DNA from: Paraescarpia echinospica
Taxonomy: Eukaryota; Annelida; Polychaeta; Sabellida; Siboglinidae
Direction: 5' to 3'
Length of the DNA: 64,000 bases
NCBI GenBank assembly: GCA_020002185.1
Contig: CM034544.1
Location: 1,296,823 to 1,360,822 of the forward strand
Both the position numbers and the translations under genes were made by a program. The notes below the pieces were generated by a model that saw only the letters and a list, made by a program, of their open reading frames with translations, made no database searches and had not been told where the DNA came from. Below are positions 42,373 to 54,639 of this stretch, piece after piece (the first letter of the stretch is position 1; every line of letters starts with the position of its first letter).

Positions 42373-42628
42373 CTATTGAGACACAAAACAATTGTTTATT
42401 TAACGTCTAAATCTCGTAATGTAAACAAACTAATGTCACCTGTGTCAACATGTCACATACCGACACCCACTTTCACGGCGAATCACGACAATAGTCTTAT
42501 ACTTAGTCGTTATCACTTGTTTTAAAACATTTATACTTATATATGTTTATATTGTATATGAAGTGTTTATTATTAACGACACGATACTATTGTAGTTAAT
42601 TAGACTCCAGACATTGTCAATAACATAC

Positions 42629-42712
42629 TCTAGTCGCTCCAGGTGTGACAACTTGACAAGACTGTTGACGATAGACATGGTCGCGTCGTGCAGGCCGGGG
42701 TTGTAGCCGAGG
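42629..42712 (-). CDS. NLR gene, LRR exon
   Basis: 84 nt between GTTTAG and GTATGTTATT. It codes LGYNPGLHDATMSIVNSLVK then LSHLERLE. It is the paralogue of 41027-41110. Confidence 0.78.
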
Positions 42713-42833
42713 CTAAACAAACGACACGTGCAGATTAAACATTTAACTGAATACGAGACATAACATTTAACATACGCAACATTTCACAGTTGACACTAAC
42801 AAGTCCAAGAAAGTTATTCTAACTAACTACACT

Positions 42834-43380
42834 TTGCACAATCAGTATCTTGAGACAACGAGTTCTCACAAATATCTTGGTGTAACCATAGCAGACAACC
42901 TATCCTGGATCAACCATATCGAAGCCACGGCAGCAAAAGGGAACAGAACAATAGGCTTCTTGAGGAGAAATTTTCGACAATGTACTCCTCAGGTAAAGTC
43001 TGTAACTTACACCACAATGGTGCGCCTCATTTTAGGATATGCATCATGCATTTGGGACCCACATAAGCAGAAAGATATTCAGACATTAGAAAGCGTACAA
43101 CGTCAAGCAGCTAGATATGTTTTTAATAATTACACAGAAAGGACACCCGGTAACGTTACATCCATGCTGCTACAACTCAAATGGCCCACACTCCAACAGC
43201 GAATATATCACAATAGACTAAGAATGCTCTTTAGAATTAATAATGGACTAGTAGTTATTATTCGCTCAAATTACTACCACCATTCTGACCCAAGAACAAG
43301 AGGCATTCAACGATTGTATCAGGAACATGTCCACCACCCAGTTCGTTATCATTCTTTTTTCCCCCGGACAGTAGCTTGTT
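42834..43380 (+). mobile_element. Non-LTR retrotransposon fragment (reverse transcriptase C-terminus)
   Basis: An open frame contains KYLGVTIADNLSWINHIEAT, then RTIGFLRRNFRQC, SVTYTTMVRLILGYASCIWD and LESVQRQAARYVFNNY. This is the thumb and post-RT region found in many Jockey/RTE-like elements of marine invertebrates. It inserted in an NLR intron in the opposite orientation to the host gene. Confidence 0.85.
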
Positions 43381-43501
43381 GTGAAGGAACGCTGATGTTA
43401 TAACATTGTATTAAAAAAGTTAATTCGCTGTCGCACATAATGCTTGCCGATTATAACTACTGTTTTCATGCGTAAATAAAAGTAAGTTCTATAACTTATA
43501 C

Positions 43502-43585
43502 CTTAGCTCTGTCAGTCCGTGCAGATCGCCGACGGCAACCAACATATTCCTAGCTTCGTCCCCCTTTAAGTCACATCTAGTCAAG
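43502..43585 (-). CDS. NLR gene, LRR exon
   Basis: 84 nt between TTCAG and GTATAAG, paralogue of 41852-41935 with few changes. It codes LTRCDLKGDEARNMLVAVGD. Confidence 0.78.
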
Positions 43586-44109
43586 CTGAAAATGTGCAAA
43601 TGTGTTAAATTAGGTGTAAAAATAATGCATTTATAAAACAAGTAGTTTCTAAAATAGTTTGATCTATTAATGTTCGTGCACTTGCATTTCATATGCAACA
43701 ACAAAAACATAATGACCATAATAATTCATGTGATCTTAGATACGATTATGCTACACATAAAAAGAAATATTGCGTTAATAGAATTTTTGAACTTTCCACA
43801 TTAAAACCAATTTAACTTACAACACATTATTATTAACTGTTAACATGCAGTCTAATTATTTTTTAACAAAACCATACATAAAATTTATCATATTGTCTAT
43901 TCAATATTTGAATCTCAAAAATGAAGTATATTTTTGTTTATGTTCTGAAAAGCGTAGACATATCGTTACGTCGGTTAATTTCGCTGCACGGTAAAACACG
44001 CTGCATTAACATATTGCTTGAGAAAGTCGTAATCTCGCGATACAGGCGGCACTTGTCAGTATTGGTTTATTTACTCATGAAAAACTAACTGGAAGCAACG
44101 AAGACACGA

Positions 44110-44225
44110 TGTGTTTTGTACATGTATATATATATATGTATGTATATGTCTATATATATATATATATACACACACACACATATATGTATATATATATACA
44201 CACACACATATATATATATATACAA
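44110..44225. repeat. TA/CA microsatellite
   Basis: Alternating (TATA)n and (CACA)n tracts directly before the hAT fragment. Confidence 0.95.
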
Positions 44226-44229
44226 ACAC

Positions 44230-44830
44230 AATGGACAGCCAAGTACCACAGCTCCAGAATCTTCACCAACCACTTCGAAGATATTCACAAACAACTAGGT
44301 ATCCTGGCTGCTACAGCTTCTGGCAAGACCAGCCAAGATGCACACCAGTTGCAGTACGCATCTGAAACGTCGACATTCTTGCAGTGCCTGGTCATCATGG
44401 CGAAATATTCAGGGATGTTGGAGCCAATGAAACAAGTTTTGCAAGCTGTTCTACTCGATGTTCTCAAAGTTCACGAATACATCCAGCAGCTGTTGCTCAT
44501 ATTGGAAACTCACAGAAGAGAAGCTGAAGAACACTTTAAGGAAGATATAATGGTGCAAACTGATAAGATTGCAAAGGCACTTGGAATTGAGTTTCGTATG
44601 CCTCGCCAGTGTGGACGTCTAACTCAACGAACAAACTACCAGAGCAAGACAGTAGAGTAGTATTATCGGGTGGAAATATTCATTCCATACCTGGATTCCA
44701 TAATCAGGTCACTAGGAAGTCGGTATGCTCTCGGAAACAAGCATCACTTTGCTCTGTTCTCCCTCTACCCTACACTAATGTCTCAGATGGACCGCAACAG
44801 TTTCCGAGATCGCATGGTCCAGGCAAGTGT
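44230..44830 (+). pseudogene. hAT transposase fragment (ZMYM1/DUF4371 type)
   Basis: The frame holds SETSTFLQCLVIMAKYSGML, RLTQRTNYQSKTVE, then TAG 44658-44660, and continues in frame with YYRVEIFIPYLDSIIRSLGS. These are the central blocks of the ZMYM1-like hAT transposase group, the same group as 19879-20528. Both termini are missing. Confidence 0.75.
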
Positions 44831-45156
44831 TTTGTACATACAACTGTACTATAATTATTTATTATTATTATGTGCACTTTCGCGTGGCAGACGTGATGTA
44901 GTTCGCGTCTGTTTCGCTTGTGCCATTCCGCACGAAATGTTCCATCACAGTTTCTTTGTAGAAGTGAAATAAATAGATATATAAATAAATAAAAATATTT
45001 AAATGAATAAATAAATGTATAATTAAAATGTCCATATGATAAAAAATATATATATAAAAAATAATCGTTAAAAAGTCGGTAGAAATTGCACTAAAAAGTA
45101 ATAAAAATGTAAATAAATAATTTAAAAAGGTCAAATCCATGGATTCATATGATGCT

Positions 45157-45715
45157 TTCTTATTTTGAAATGGCTAGCCCCAATTGTCGCCACTGTTCAC
45201 GGTCGAGTGCGCGCAGAGCGTCGACATCGGCATGGCAACGTAGCGTACGGCCTATGCGTCGCAGGTCCGCGCTCAACGCTGTCGGCAGAGTCGTTCGCAG
45301 TCGACCCATGTATGTCGTGACACTTGTATCCACGGCGAAATAGTTGTCGATAGCTCGCTGAGTGGGTGCATCGGGTGGCATACGGAGCACGTGCCCGAAT
45401 AGACTCCATCTTGCAGTTATGACAGCTTCGCTGATGGGACGGCATCGGCAACGGTGGTACAGTGCCTCTTTGGAAATTCGATGTGGCCAACAGATGCCGA
45501 TGATCTGGCGTAGATGACAACGGTGGTACGCATCCAGACGATCTAGTTCTTATTTCGTGAATCCCCATGTACCCATGTTGTACGTCAGCACGGGCACAAC
45601 GAAGGCTGCGTATAGCCGTAGCCGCAGCAGTAGAGAGTTCTGTGATCGCCTAAACCACAGTGTCCACAGCTTGCGGAAGGCGACGTTGGCCAGTTGCTGT
45701 ACTATAATATTCTTT
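45157..45715 (-). mobile_element. Non-LTR retrotransposon fragment (C-terminal region)
   Basis: On the minus strand: LRLRLYAAFVVPVLTYNMGT, a TAA, then LDRLDAYHRCHLRQIIGICW, ARWSLFGHVLRMPPDAPTQR and ADLRRIGRTL up to a stop. This is the standard end of many non-LTR element ORF2 proteins (GHVLRMPPD motif). It has one internal stop. Confidence 0.85.
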
Positions 45716-45869
45716 GAAATACTACTATCGTAATTTATTTAAATTATATTGACCTGAACTGTACATTTATAGATCACACCAACTTGAAGGTTGCGGATCT
45801 GAATGTCGGAGAAGTCCAAAAGTAACAAATGTAAATTCTTCGATCCCTAATACATATATCTAGACACAA

Positions 45870-46720
45870 CCATTATTGCTCTATATAACGCAGTTATTAA
45901 GATATGGGGAAACTGAATTTGGCGGCCATTTTAAAAAATGGCCGCCATTTCTGAATGCAGCAAAATCGGGAATGCCTCCAACCGTTATAATGGTTCAATT
46001 GGTGTATAGATTAGCAAAGTGTATTCCTTTTATCTGTGCTTTTATGCACAATCTTTTCACCTATCCGCTACACTGTACGGGAATAACAGGCTTTGTCTGC
46101 CGCCATCTTTCAGAATGGCGGATATTTCAAAATGGCAGATCTATTGTAAAGTCAATGAAGGTCAAAAGTAATGTATTTGAAATCATCGCATCTAAAAATC
46201 ATATATTTTGACATCAACTTTGTGGCTCTATGTTGTGTAGTTCTTGAGATATGGAAATGATATGCTTTGAAGGACGCCATGTTTAAAAATAACGGATATA
46301 GACATGTTGACGAAGGTAAAACGTTACACGTTTTGATATCGCTATCCTCCATGCTATACAAAAACGTAAACTATGCGGCTCTATGTAACGTACTTATTAA
46401 GATATATTTACATTTATATTGACGACCGCCATCTTTAAAAATGGCAGATGTGAATGTCGGAGAAGCCCAAAAGTAACAAATATGAAATCGTTGAACCCTA
46501 TAATCTATATCTAGACACAAATATTATTGCTCTATCTAACGCAGTAATTACGATATAAGGAAACTGAATTTGGGGGCCATTAAAAAAAATGGCTGCCATT
46601 TCTGAACGCAACAAAATCTGGAATGCCTCCAATCTTTAAAATGGTTCCGTGGGTGTATAAAGCAGATAAGCAAAGTGCTTTGCTTTAATCAAAACGTGTA
46701 CAATCTTTTCACATTTCCGC
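45870..46720. repeat. Diverged direct repeat with a NGGCGGCCATTTT hairpin
   Basis: GATATGGGGAAACTGAATTT, a ...GGCCATTTTAAAAAATGGCC hairpin and AATGCCTCCAA at 45900-46010 recur at 46550-46660. Between them are further GCCATCTTTNAAAATGGC hairpins (46100, 46275, 46430). It looks like a satellite-type or MITE-derived sequence. Confidence 0.75.
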
Positions 46721-46739
46721 TGGATTCTTATCATAGTTA

Positions 46740-48200
46740 AACAGACCTTTTAAACCACAAATCAAATACACAACTGTCCGTCCTATTTTACAATAAACAA
46801 ACAAAAAACAAACAATAACAAGTGACAAACTTTGCTATGTTAGGCTTATCGATTCTAGAATACATCAGACGAACGTTAAACTTGTGTGGCGATGTTTGAA
46901 ACACTACCTTAAGTGTCTATTGCAATTATATCCGACGTAAATATATGTGGTCCGCGTAACGTTTCTTTTTCTCAAAATTGTTTGCACAAGACATTTGATT
47001 AACTGTTGTCAGGGCGTACATAATAATAATAGCACATTTTAAATTGCTTGAAAATATCATAACACACAACTGAACACCAATTATTGTGTATTGGCTTACA
47101 ATACATGTTTACTGGTGGGCGTAAATAATGCGGCTGAATGGCCATATTCTGTAGAAAATACTCCATGTTCAACGAAACAACATCCGTCGCCGTCATAAAG
47201 TATAACGACATTACATGTACATTGTAACAACCGAAAGGTAATCAACGTTTGCTTGGCTGGATGATATGTATTCACTGACGTTAGCTATCGCCATTTATAC
47301 GGTGCAATTGAAACCCAAGTTTTCATCTGGTATGTTCTCTGTCCATTACAATAATGCAGTATCGAATGTAGCACGGCACCTCGACTCAGCTGGTGTAAAT
47401 GTTGATATCGCTCATTCAGCTGGGTGAGAAGGTGCTGGAACACCTGCGAGGTGATCTCTGTGTTACAGTACATTTGTAGGAACGGCGGAAAAATCAAATA
47501 GATTATATGTACGCATATCCAGGAAAAGCGATGCGGAAGAGTAATTTGCCTTGTGAAAGTTGGCAGTTGACTTGCCCCGTTTGGTTGTGTCGTTCAAGTT
47601 TCAGTATTCTACGACGTAATAACTGTATTGTCATTTTAAAACATTGCATTAAACACATTAATATTCCTTTAGTTACACATTGAAATATTAAAATAGGTAA
47701 TCCACATATAATTTATAACACATTATAATTACTAAAATTGGTAGCATAACATAAACTATAGATATATATATATATATATACAGACTTGTGTATCCATCCA
47801 TTAAATAGACAATATTTTTTATTCAAGGCCTAATGATGATCTATAGTAACACTTTGTAAATAGGCGTCATAACGATTACTGTTCAACCTTTCATGTAAAA
47901 TCATTTGACGTTAACCTTATGATTTTTATCCTTTTTTCTTCTGACCGATGATAATTTGTTGTTGTGAAACAGGTTTTATAGCGCCCTTAATGTGTTCCTC
48001 TGTTTCATTTAAACATGTTTGTATCGTTCGATAATCGTAAATATTTTTCACAAAAAGAATTTAAAATGTATATATTTCAAAATCAAAAAATCTATTCTCC
48101 ATGTTCAAGATTTTCGCGCCATTTCAAGCTTTGTATTAAAAAAAAATTAACACCGTATTAGATGAGCTCGTCCTTAAATGTGTGTGATAGGCAGCCATGC

Positions 48201-48235
<35 letters not shown>
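46740..48235. other. NLR intron, AT-rich, no clear feature
   Basis: Nothing can be firmly supported. A minus-strand stretch at about 47290-47480 (LLTQLNERYQHLHQLS) looks protein-like, but it has no usable splice sites. (TA)n tracts lie at about 47761-47781 and 48203-48237. Confidence 0.4.
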
Positions 48236-48236
<1 letters not shown>

Positions 48237-48238
<2 letters not shown>

Positions 48239-48768
48239 AATAATAATGGTAAAATATGTAGCATCAATAAATAGAATAAGAAACGCTGTGTTAAAATGTT
48301 GATTACGTTGTGTGTCACTGTTGTCTAATTAAACACGTCCTGCAAATATGCTCTCTAACCGCACTTAGAGAGTTGCAGTTTCTTAGTTCTGGATTTAAAG
48401 TATATATAAGGCAGTCCTTTATGCTTATTTGGTCGACGTATGCTGCTGTTAGGAGTATATGTATATATATATATTTATATACATATACTCCTAACAGCAG
48501 CATACGTCGACCAATATATATATAAATATATATATATACATATACTCCTAACAGCAGCATACGTCGACCAAATAAGCATAAAGGACTGCCTTATATATAC
48601 TTTAAATCCAGAACTAAGAAACTGCAACTCTCTAAGTGCGGTTAAGAGAGCATATTTGCAGGACGTGTTTAATTAGACAACAGTGACACACAACGTAATC
48701 AACATTTTAACACAGCGTTTCTTATTCTATTTATTGATGCTACATATTTTACCATTATTATTTGTGCA
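48237..48768. repeat. Near-perfect inverted repeat, arms about 240 bp
   Basis: The left arm (48237-48475) and right arm (48515-48768) are reverse complements over nearly their whole length, from AAATAATAATGGTAAAATATG to its mirror. In the middle, TATATATA tracts and one further copy of CTAACAGCAGCATACGTCGACC form an inner duplication. No coding sense is seen. Confidence 0.9.
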
Positions 48769-49513
48769 ATTCTAATTTCTAAATTATAATACGTATTTAA
48801 GTATATTTTAACTGCATTATGCAATATACTATTTAATTGAATTAATTTGATTAGCATTTCTATAAAATTTACCTGTACTCTAATAGTTTACAATCACGAC
48901 CCTTAGGAAGATAAAATGTATATTTTGTAAGGTTATCGTGAATAAATACTGTTTATTTTTATTATTAATATACATATATATATATATACCGAGGTGAGAG
49001 ATTTATTTACAATAAGATTGTTTACAAAACAAAACGTGTCGCGAGACAGTTTGTAGTGAACATGGACAATGACATTTAACTACAAGAAATGTTATCACTC
49101 GAAACCAGTTTACGAGATGAATTTAGGGCGACATACAAAGAAAGGACAACAAAAAAGTTATTATTCACGAAATAAGTTATGTCCTACATGTCAGACCCTG
49201 TAGGTTACTGTGACTGCGATGCTAAACTAATAGTTGAAATAAAATGTTATCTTATTTATGCGATTTTACTTGTAGGTCTCTATATACGAATTATCTGCAT
49301 TCATACTACATTTCAACAGCTATTTACCTTGCATCAAAGGATGGGTGTAATATATTTCTTTATTACCGTAATTACTATTGACGCATTGTGAAATGTCTAA
49401 CTCGTTTCTACCTTTCATAGTAGTATCGGCGCTCTCGCCTAACTGTATCATTAGGGGAGAACACAATAAAATTTATCATACGCGCAGGCTATTAATAAAA
49501 CATTGACACTTAC

Positions 49514-51230
49514 TTCAAACACGTCAGTCCGGTTTGTGGCAGAACGTACGCCAGCGCTTGCTGTTCTGTGGGGCTGATGTGTTGATTGCTTAGATCAAGT
49601 TTCGTACCGCCTTCCAAGATGTAGTCGGATACAAGGTGCCATAACTCAGGTTGGCGCGATTCGTGGATCATCGTTACTAGCAGCATTGTACTAGACTTGT
49701 GAGCTTCAGATGTGTCCCTTGTGTTAGCCTCATTGGTCCGTTCTCGTGCAACGACTGACTTTATGAGTTCTTGTAAGGATTCTGCACTCTTCTGTTGAAG
49801 TGACCTCTGAAATGAGTTCCACCATCTGCTGTGCAGTGCACAGAGGAAATGGTGATTTCTGCTGTTACCAAGTAAGCCAGCGAGAAATATGAGAACAAGA
49901 TCAAGTTGCCTGTTCGATGCCGTAGTCGTCACGCGCTGCACTAGTTTGATGTTTGTTACTAGCGCAACCGCGGCCAAGAACTCTTGCACAGTTAGATGAT
50001 GAAAACAGAAACTTGAAGAAGGTGTGTTCAAGACATCGCCTCTTTCCCTCGATTGTGACACAAGGCCACATTGCGTAGCAACATGCTCCAAGTGGAAATG
50101 ACATATTTCTTTTTTGGAAAAGGTCACCTTAACGCTTTCTTGCTCCATTCCGTAAAGTGCCAATTTGGCGTGATCGAGGATAGGACGTTGAAGTCTCGCA
50201 ATCACATCCACCGCTGTGTCTGCCTTGTGATCTTTGAGTTCGGGATGGTGATTGACTAGAAAGTTTCTGATTGACTCGGCAAACAATTCTGTGAGCGTCT
50301 CCGGTAATTCGAGATTGCTTTCTTGTTGCATGCGCGCTTTCACAATGCGACAGACAAGGATTAAATGAGCAGGTATGTAGCAGAAGCTACATATGTTCAC
50401 ATGGTGATCGATGTAGTCGTTTATTGATTTCTGTACCTTCTCGTTGGTGCCACTGAACATCGTGATGTAGTCAGACATCTTCTCTCGTGTAAACCCATAT
50501 ATCTCAGCCTTCTTGTCATACATGTCGTAGTTTGTGACGCCACCTGGCCGTGACGTCACCAGTAGTCTGACAGATGGAAGGGTATATCCATTGATGATAG
50601 AGGCTATCAACCTCGACATTTCAACTTGTTCGTCGTAAGCGAATGCCCTGTTTTCCGTCGGTGTCACCGTGGCTTCGTCTAAGCCATCAAAGATCATTAC
50701 AAACGTTGTTGGATCCTTTCGCAATTCGTCGAAAAATAGACCGATGGCTTGAGGGCTGGGCTTTCCGACCTTTTGGCACTCAAAAAAAAGCTCTTCAAGC
50801 GAACACTTTTTTCTCTCTGAAAGATCCCTCAAGCGAAAATGGAACAGTTGATAGATGGCTTCTGGCAGTAATTCATTACGCAACCATTGATCAACAATGT
50901 GCAAGCTCAAAATGCTTTTTCCAATTCCAGCAGAACCGACTACTAAACTCCTGACAGGTGTCGCCATGTCTGGCCGTTCAGGCTCAAACAGTTCTTTTAC
51001 GCTGATTTCGGGACACCTCTCAATTTCCATCTGCAGCTGCAGGTGGTCGTGATGTATTCTCGTTTCTATCCGATTATACTTGTCCGTGCTGTTGTGGATC
51101 CGCAAATTAACGAACATGTCGTTTAGGTCTTGTAAAGTGGTGTCTTCTTCGTCATTCTTTCTCCCTACATAGCGTTCGAGCATCCGCCTTTGCGCATCAA
51201 TCAGCTGTTTTCTCCACGTATCCAACTCGC
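49514..51230 (-). CDS. NLR-type immune receptor, NACHT exon
   Basis: One large exon between acceptor CACTTTTCAG (51231) and donor GTAAGTGTC (49513). It encodes an N-terminal helical region (DLNDMFVNLRI), a NACHT ATPase with Walker A VGSAGIGKS, Walker B VMIFDGLDEA and a sensor-like LLVTSRPGG, then winged-helix/HD2-type regions (FCFHHLTVQEFLAAVAL) and the start of the first LRR (TKLDLSNQHISPTEQQALAY). The exon exits in phase 2, matching the 84-nt LRR exons downstream. The frame is undamaged. Effector-domain exons should lie upstream (above 51231) but were not found. It is probably a cytosolic pattern-recognition receptor of an expanded invertebrate family. Confidence 0.92.
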
Positions 51231-51239
51231 CTGAAAAGT

Positions 51240-51566
51240 GTTGAAACATTGTATAATAGAAACATCTTGCGTTTCAAAACAATTAACGCATGATGCTAAC
51301 ATATTGACCCTAACCAGTGATGTAACAATGTATTCTCAGCATACATGTAGGCTGTAACACTGGCGACATCTGATATTCCCGGATAAGTCAGTCACGCATG
51401 GTGAATTTCGTGAGAAGCCATTGTTGTGCAAATACTAGAAATAAAGTTCCAATGCTAAGTTAAGCTAGGAAACGTAATTTAAAAAGAAAATTCATATTTT
51501 TATGATACACATTATACGCACACACACACACACAAACACACACACAAACACACACACAAACACATG

Positions 51567-51600
<34 letters not shown>

Positions 51601-52460
51601 TGCACGCAGGTACGTACGCAAAAACTCACGCAAACAGACACCCCCCCACACACACACAATGTGGCAAATAAAGGACCCATCACTGTGTGGCATATGCGTG
51701 TGTCAATGTGATGCACACGGGGAGCTGGTAGATCTTCAGCTTGATGGAAACAGAGAGCCCACATTTTCGACTGTGAGTCAAATACTGTTTGTGCAATGGC
51801 CATACGGTATAGCATGTCGACCTTGTCGTCGCCATCGCACTGTAGTCTCGCGCCTAGGTACTCAAACGAATAAACTCTTCTAGCGACTGTCCAAAATTTT
51901 CATTTGACTCGGCGCGACCTCGGCGTCTTGTTTCTCTGAAAATTTGACAGCTTTGTCGGCCAGATTTCCTCCACGTGAGCGCTGTGTCACGCCCCCATCG
52001 CATCTACGTGGACTTTCAATCCCTGTTGCATTGATAAACTCCTGGAACATGACTCACACTTGTGCAGAGCATTCAGTTTCACTATTTCAGCCTCAGTGGT
52101 TTCGTGCACACTGTGTGTGCTCTGGGTGTGTATAGCCTTGCCCTTCATCACTGAGATAATCACCGCGGCATCTTCCCGTGATACCGTTGCGAACGCCGTG
52201 ACGCGAACGGAGGCATTCATGATGTTTTCGTCCACACATACTACTTACATATGTCCTGCACAAACTAATATTATATTAATATTGCAATAAATGCGTATTT
52301 AAATATTATATATTATTACTATCATTATTATTAAGTACTTTTTGTTTAAAATCAGGAGGTTTTCCTTACCTGCTACCAAAACTGGTTACTTGATGCCATG
52401 CTATTTCAGTGCAAGTTGTACACATGCTACATACATCACGCATGCTAACAAATGGATGTA
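51240..52460. other. Upstream of the NACHT exon; AC microsatellite
   Basis: No effector exon could be supported. There is an (AC)n tract at 51520-51600. A minus-strand frame at about 51990-52230 has a zinc-finger-like HKCESCSRS...QQGLKVH piece, too weak to call. Confidence 0.35.
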
Positions 52461-52464
52461 AACG

Positions 52465-52620
52465 CATATGAATGCAGTTGCAAATGTTTCACCTGATTTA
52501 TATGAAAATGCAAATGCCATTTCCAAGGAGCGCATTCAAATGCAAATGTTTGGGGTGGCATTCAAACGCAAATGCAAATGTTTTGGTTACACATTTGCAA
52601 ATGCATTTGAATTAATTTCA
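52465..52620. repeat. Cluster of octamer words ATGCAAAT
   Basis: ATGCAAAT or its close variants (TGCAAATG, ATTTGCAA) occur at least six times in 155 bp, in both orientations. It resembles the subterminal repeats of a small non-autonomous transposon, but no ends were identified. Confidence 0.7.
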
Positions 52621-52624
52621 AATG

Positions 52625-54090
52625 TTATAAATGTGTATTTAATGTTACATTAAACACATTACATGTGGACAAGTAAAGTAAAATAATTGTGGTTTATAGG
52701 TATGGTAGAAAGAAGAATAAGTTGAATAATTTGATGTTTTAGCTAGGTATATGCGTTCTTAGGGAACCCGCGGCCACAGGCGCAGTTTACGGAGCTCGTC
52801 TTATTAGTTAGCTAAAGTTTATATGCAACGTCAACTGCAGGCAAGGCCCAATAAGTTTATAGTTAGGTAGTTGTTATTGTCTAATCGGCGTGATTTAAAC
52901 AACGCCTTTTGTTGTCCGAGCGGCCTAGGCTCGGTGTTCCCGTTTGTGATAATTAGCTCAGGCTCAGATCGAATACAATTAACTCGCTGGTGGCTTTTTT
53001 CAGGCCACATACACTTTCGTTTGTTTCATTGGTATAGAAATCTGGGAGAGTGTTTCTCCCGTCCGAGAGATCGGGAGATGTGGTAGGTTTCCGGGAGAAT
53101 CCCGACGAATCCGGGATACCCCATAAGTCAAGTGCAACTGCTTCATCACTGCAGTTATAGCATAAAAAGTAACTAAAAATATTGAAGTAGAAACTAAAAA
53201 AGTAAAGATAAATATACTTCGTTACATGTAAAGGTAATTTTTTTTAATGTACTTCGTTACAAGTACGTTAAAATATGCTTAAGTAAATGTAATACGTTAC
53301 ACTGAACTGGAGTAAAATACGTACACGCACACACGTACACACGTCATGCACGCACACATACACACACGCACGCACATACACACACGCACACACACATACA
53401 CACACACACAAACACACACACCATGTCATCAAGTGGCGATTCTTGCTGGCCAACAAATCATTAATTAGAAAATATAATGGTTCGGTAGGTGGAAATAGGG
53501 GGAAGGAATAGACAATTGACAGTTTAGTACGAACTATGGCAGGGAATGAAAAGCTAATCATTCAAGTAGACCAGAATGGAAGGCAAGAGACTGTTCACTG
53601 ATGGTAATGGTATGACAACTTGGTGGATAATCGCAGCTACCAGTGTACCACTAGTCACTCTCTCTCTCTCTCTCTCTCTATGGTTGTAAATATTTAGGGC
53701 TGGGACTGCTTTTGTTCACTCCCCCTAATGAGCTGCCATCCCCCGTTTTCAAAACGCACATTGTAAAAGTGGATTCACAGGTCAGACAATTATTTCATAA
53801 TGTGCTGAGGATACTGCTCTCTACAGAATACTTTTATCAATGGCATTATGTGAACCTGTGAACGTGAGTCTAACAATAATTATTATTCAAATAATTATGC
53901 ATGCATTTGATGCATTAGATGCATTTGATTGTGATTTTCGAATGCTCAACAGTAGTAAAGGAGGTGGTGTAGCGCGTACGCGTGCGCTGCGCGGTGGAAG
54001 TGGAAAAAGTAGTTCCGGCTGCCCATGTTAAAAGATAAGGAAATACCCGGATGTTGACAAGATTCCACTTCACCGCGCATTTACACTTTC
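52625..54090. other. Non-coding spacer with microsatellites
   Basis: No gene is seen. There are (AC)n/(ACGC)n tracts at 53320-53425 and (TC)n at 53658-53680. The stretch 53990-54090 has CCCATGTTAAAAGATAAGG, related to the repeats in the palindrome arm, so the arm may start a little before 54094. Confidence 0.55.
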
Positions 54091-54239
54091 CCGCCAATTA
54101 TGCAAATGATGATATCCCGACAGCCTCTGCGCCGACTGCAATTAACCAATCACGAGCGAGCTGGGCATTGTGGGCGTGGTTAGTTATACAGTTGACCAAT
54201 CACGAGCGAGCTGAGCATTGTGGGCGTGGCTAGTTATGC

Positions 54240-54600
54240 AAATGAGCTTGGAAAAGTATTTCCCATGTTAAAGCATAGGGAATTTTCACCCCATGTTAAA
54301 GCATAGGGAATTTTATCGCAAAGGTATCCGACCACTTTTTGGATTTTTATCCCATGTTAAAGCATAGGGAATTTTATCGCAAAGGTATCCGACCACTTTT
54401 TGGATTTTTATCCCATGTTAAAGCATAGGGAATTTTATCGCAAAGGTATCCGACCACTTTTTGGATTTTTATCCCATGTTAAAGCATAGGGAATTTTATC
54501 GCAAAGGTATGCGACCACTTTTCGAATTTTCTCCATGTTAAAGCATAGGCCACTTTTCGAATTTTTATCGCAAACGTATCCGACCACTTTTTGAATAAAA
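54240..54600 (+). repeat. 61-bp tandem repeat in the left arm
   Basis: Units of CCCATGTTAAAGCATAGGGA, then ATTTTATCGCAAAGGTATCC and GACCACTTTTTGGATTTTTAT, start at 54351, 54412 and 54473, with degenerate copies on both sides. The mirror array is at about 63480-63840. Confidence 0.92.
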
Positions 54601-54639
54601 TAACGTATACCGAAAATCATTTGAATATGTCACACACGA

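Noticed and set aside
44085..44294. Ile/Tyr-rich open frames
   Set aside because: They translate TA/CA microsatellite DNA.
47285..47497. An additional LRR exon
   Set aside because: Protein-like helix but not 84 nt, and no acceptor or donor at the expected places.
51987..52235. A zinc-finger exon or NLR effector exon upstream of NACHT
   Set aside because: Only one incomplete finger-like piece (no second zinc-binding His), with no splice sites in phase with the NACHT exon.
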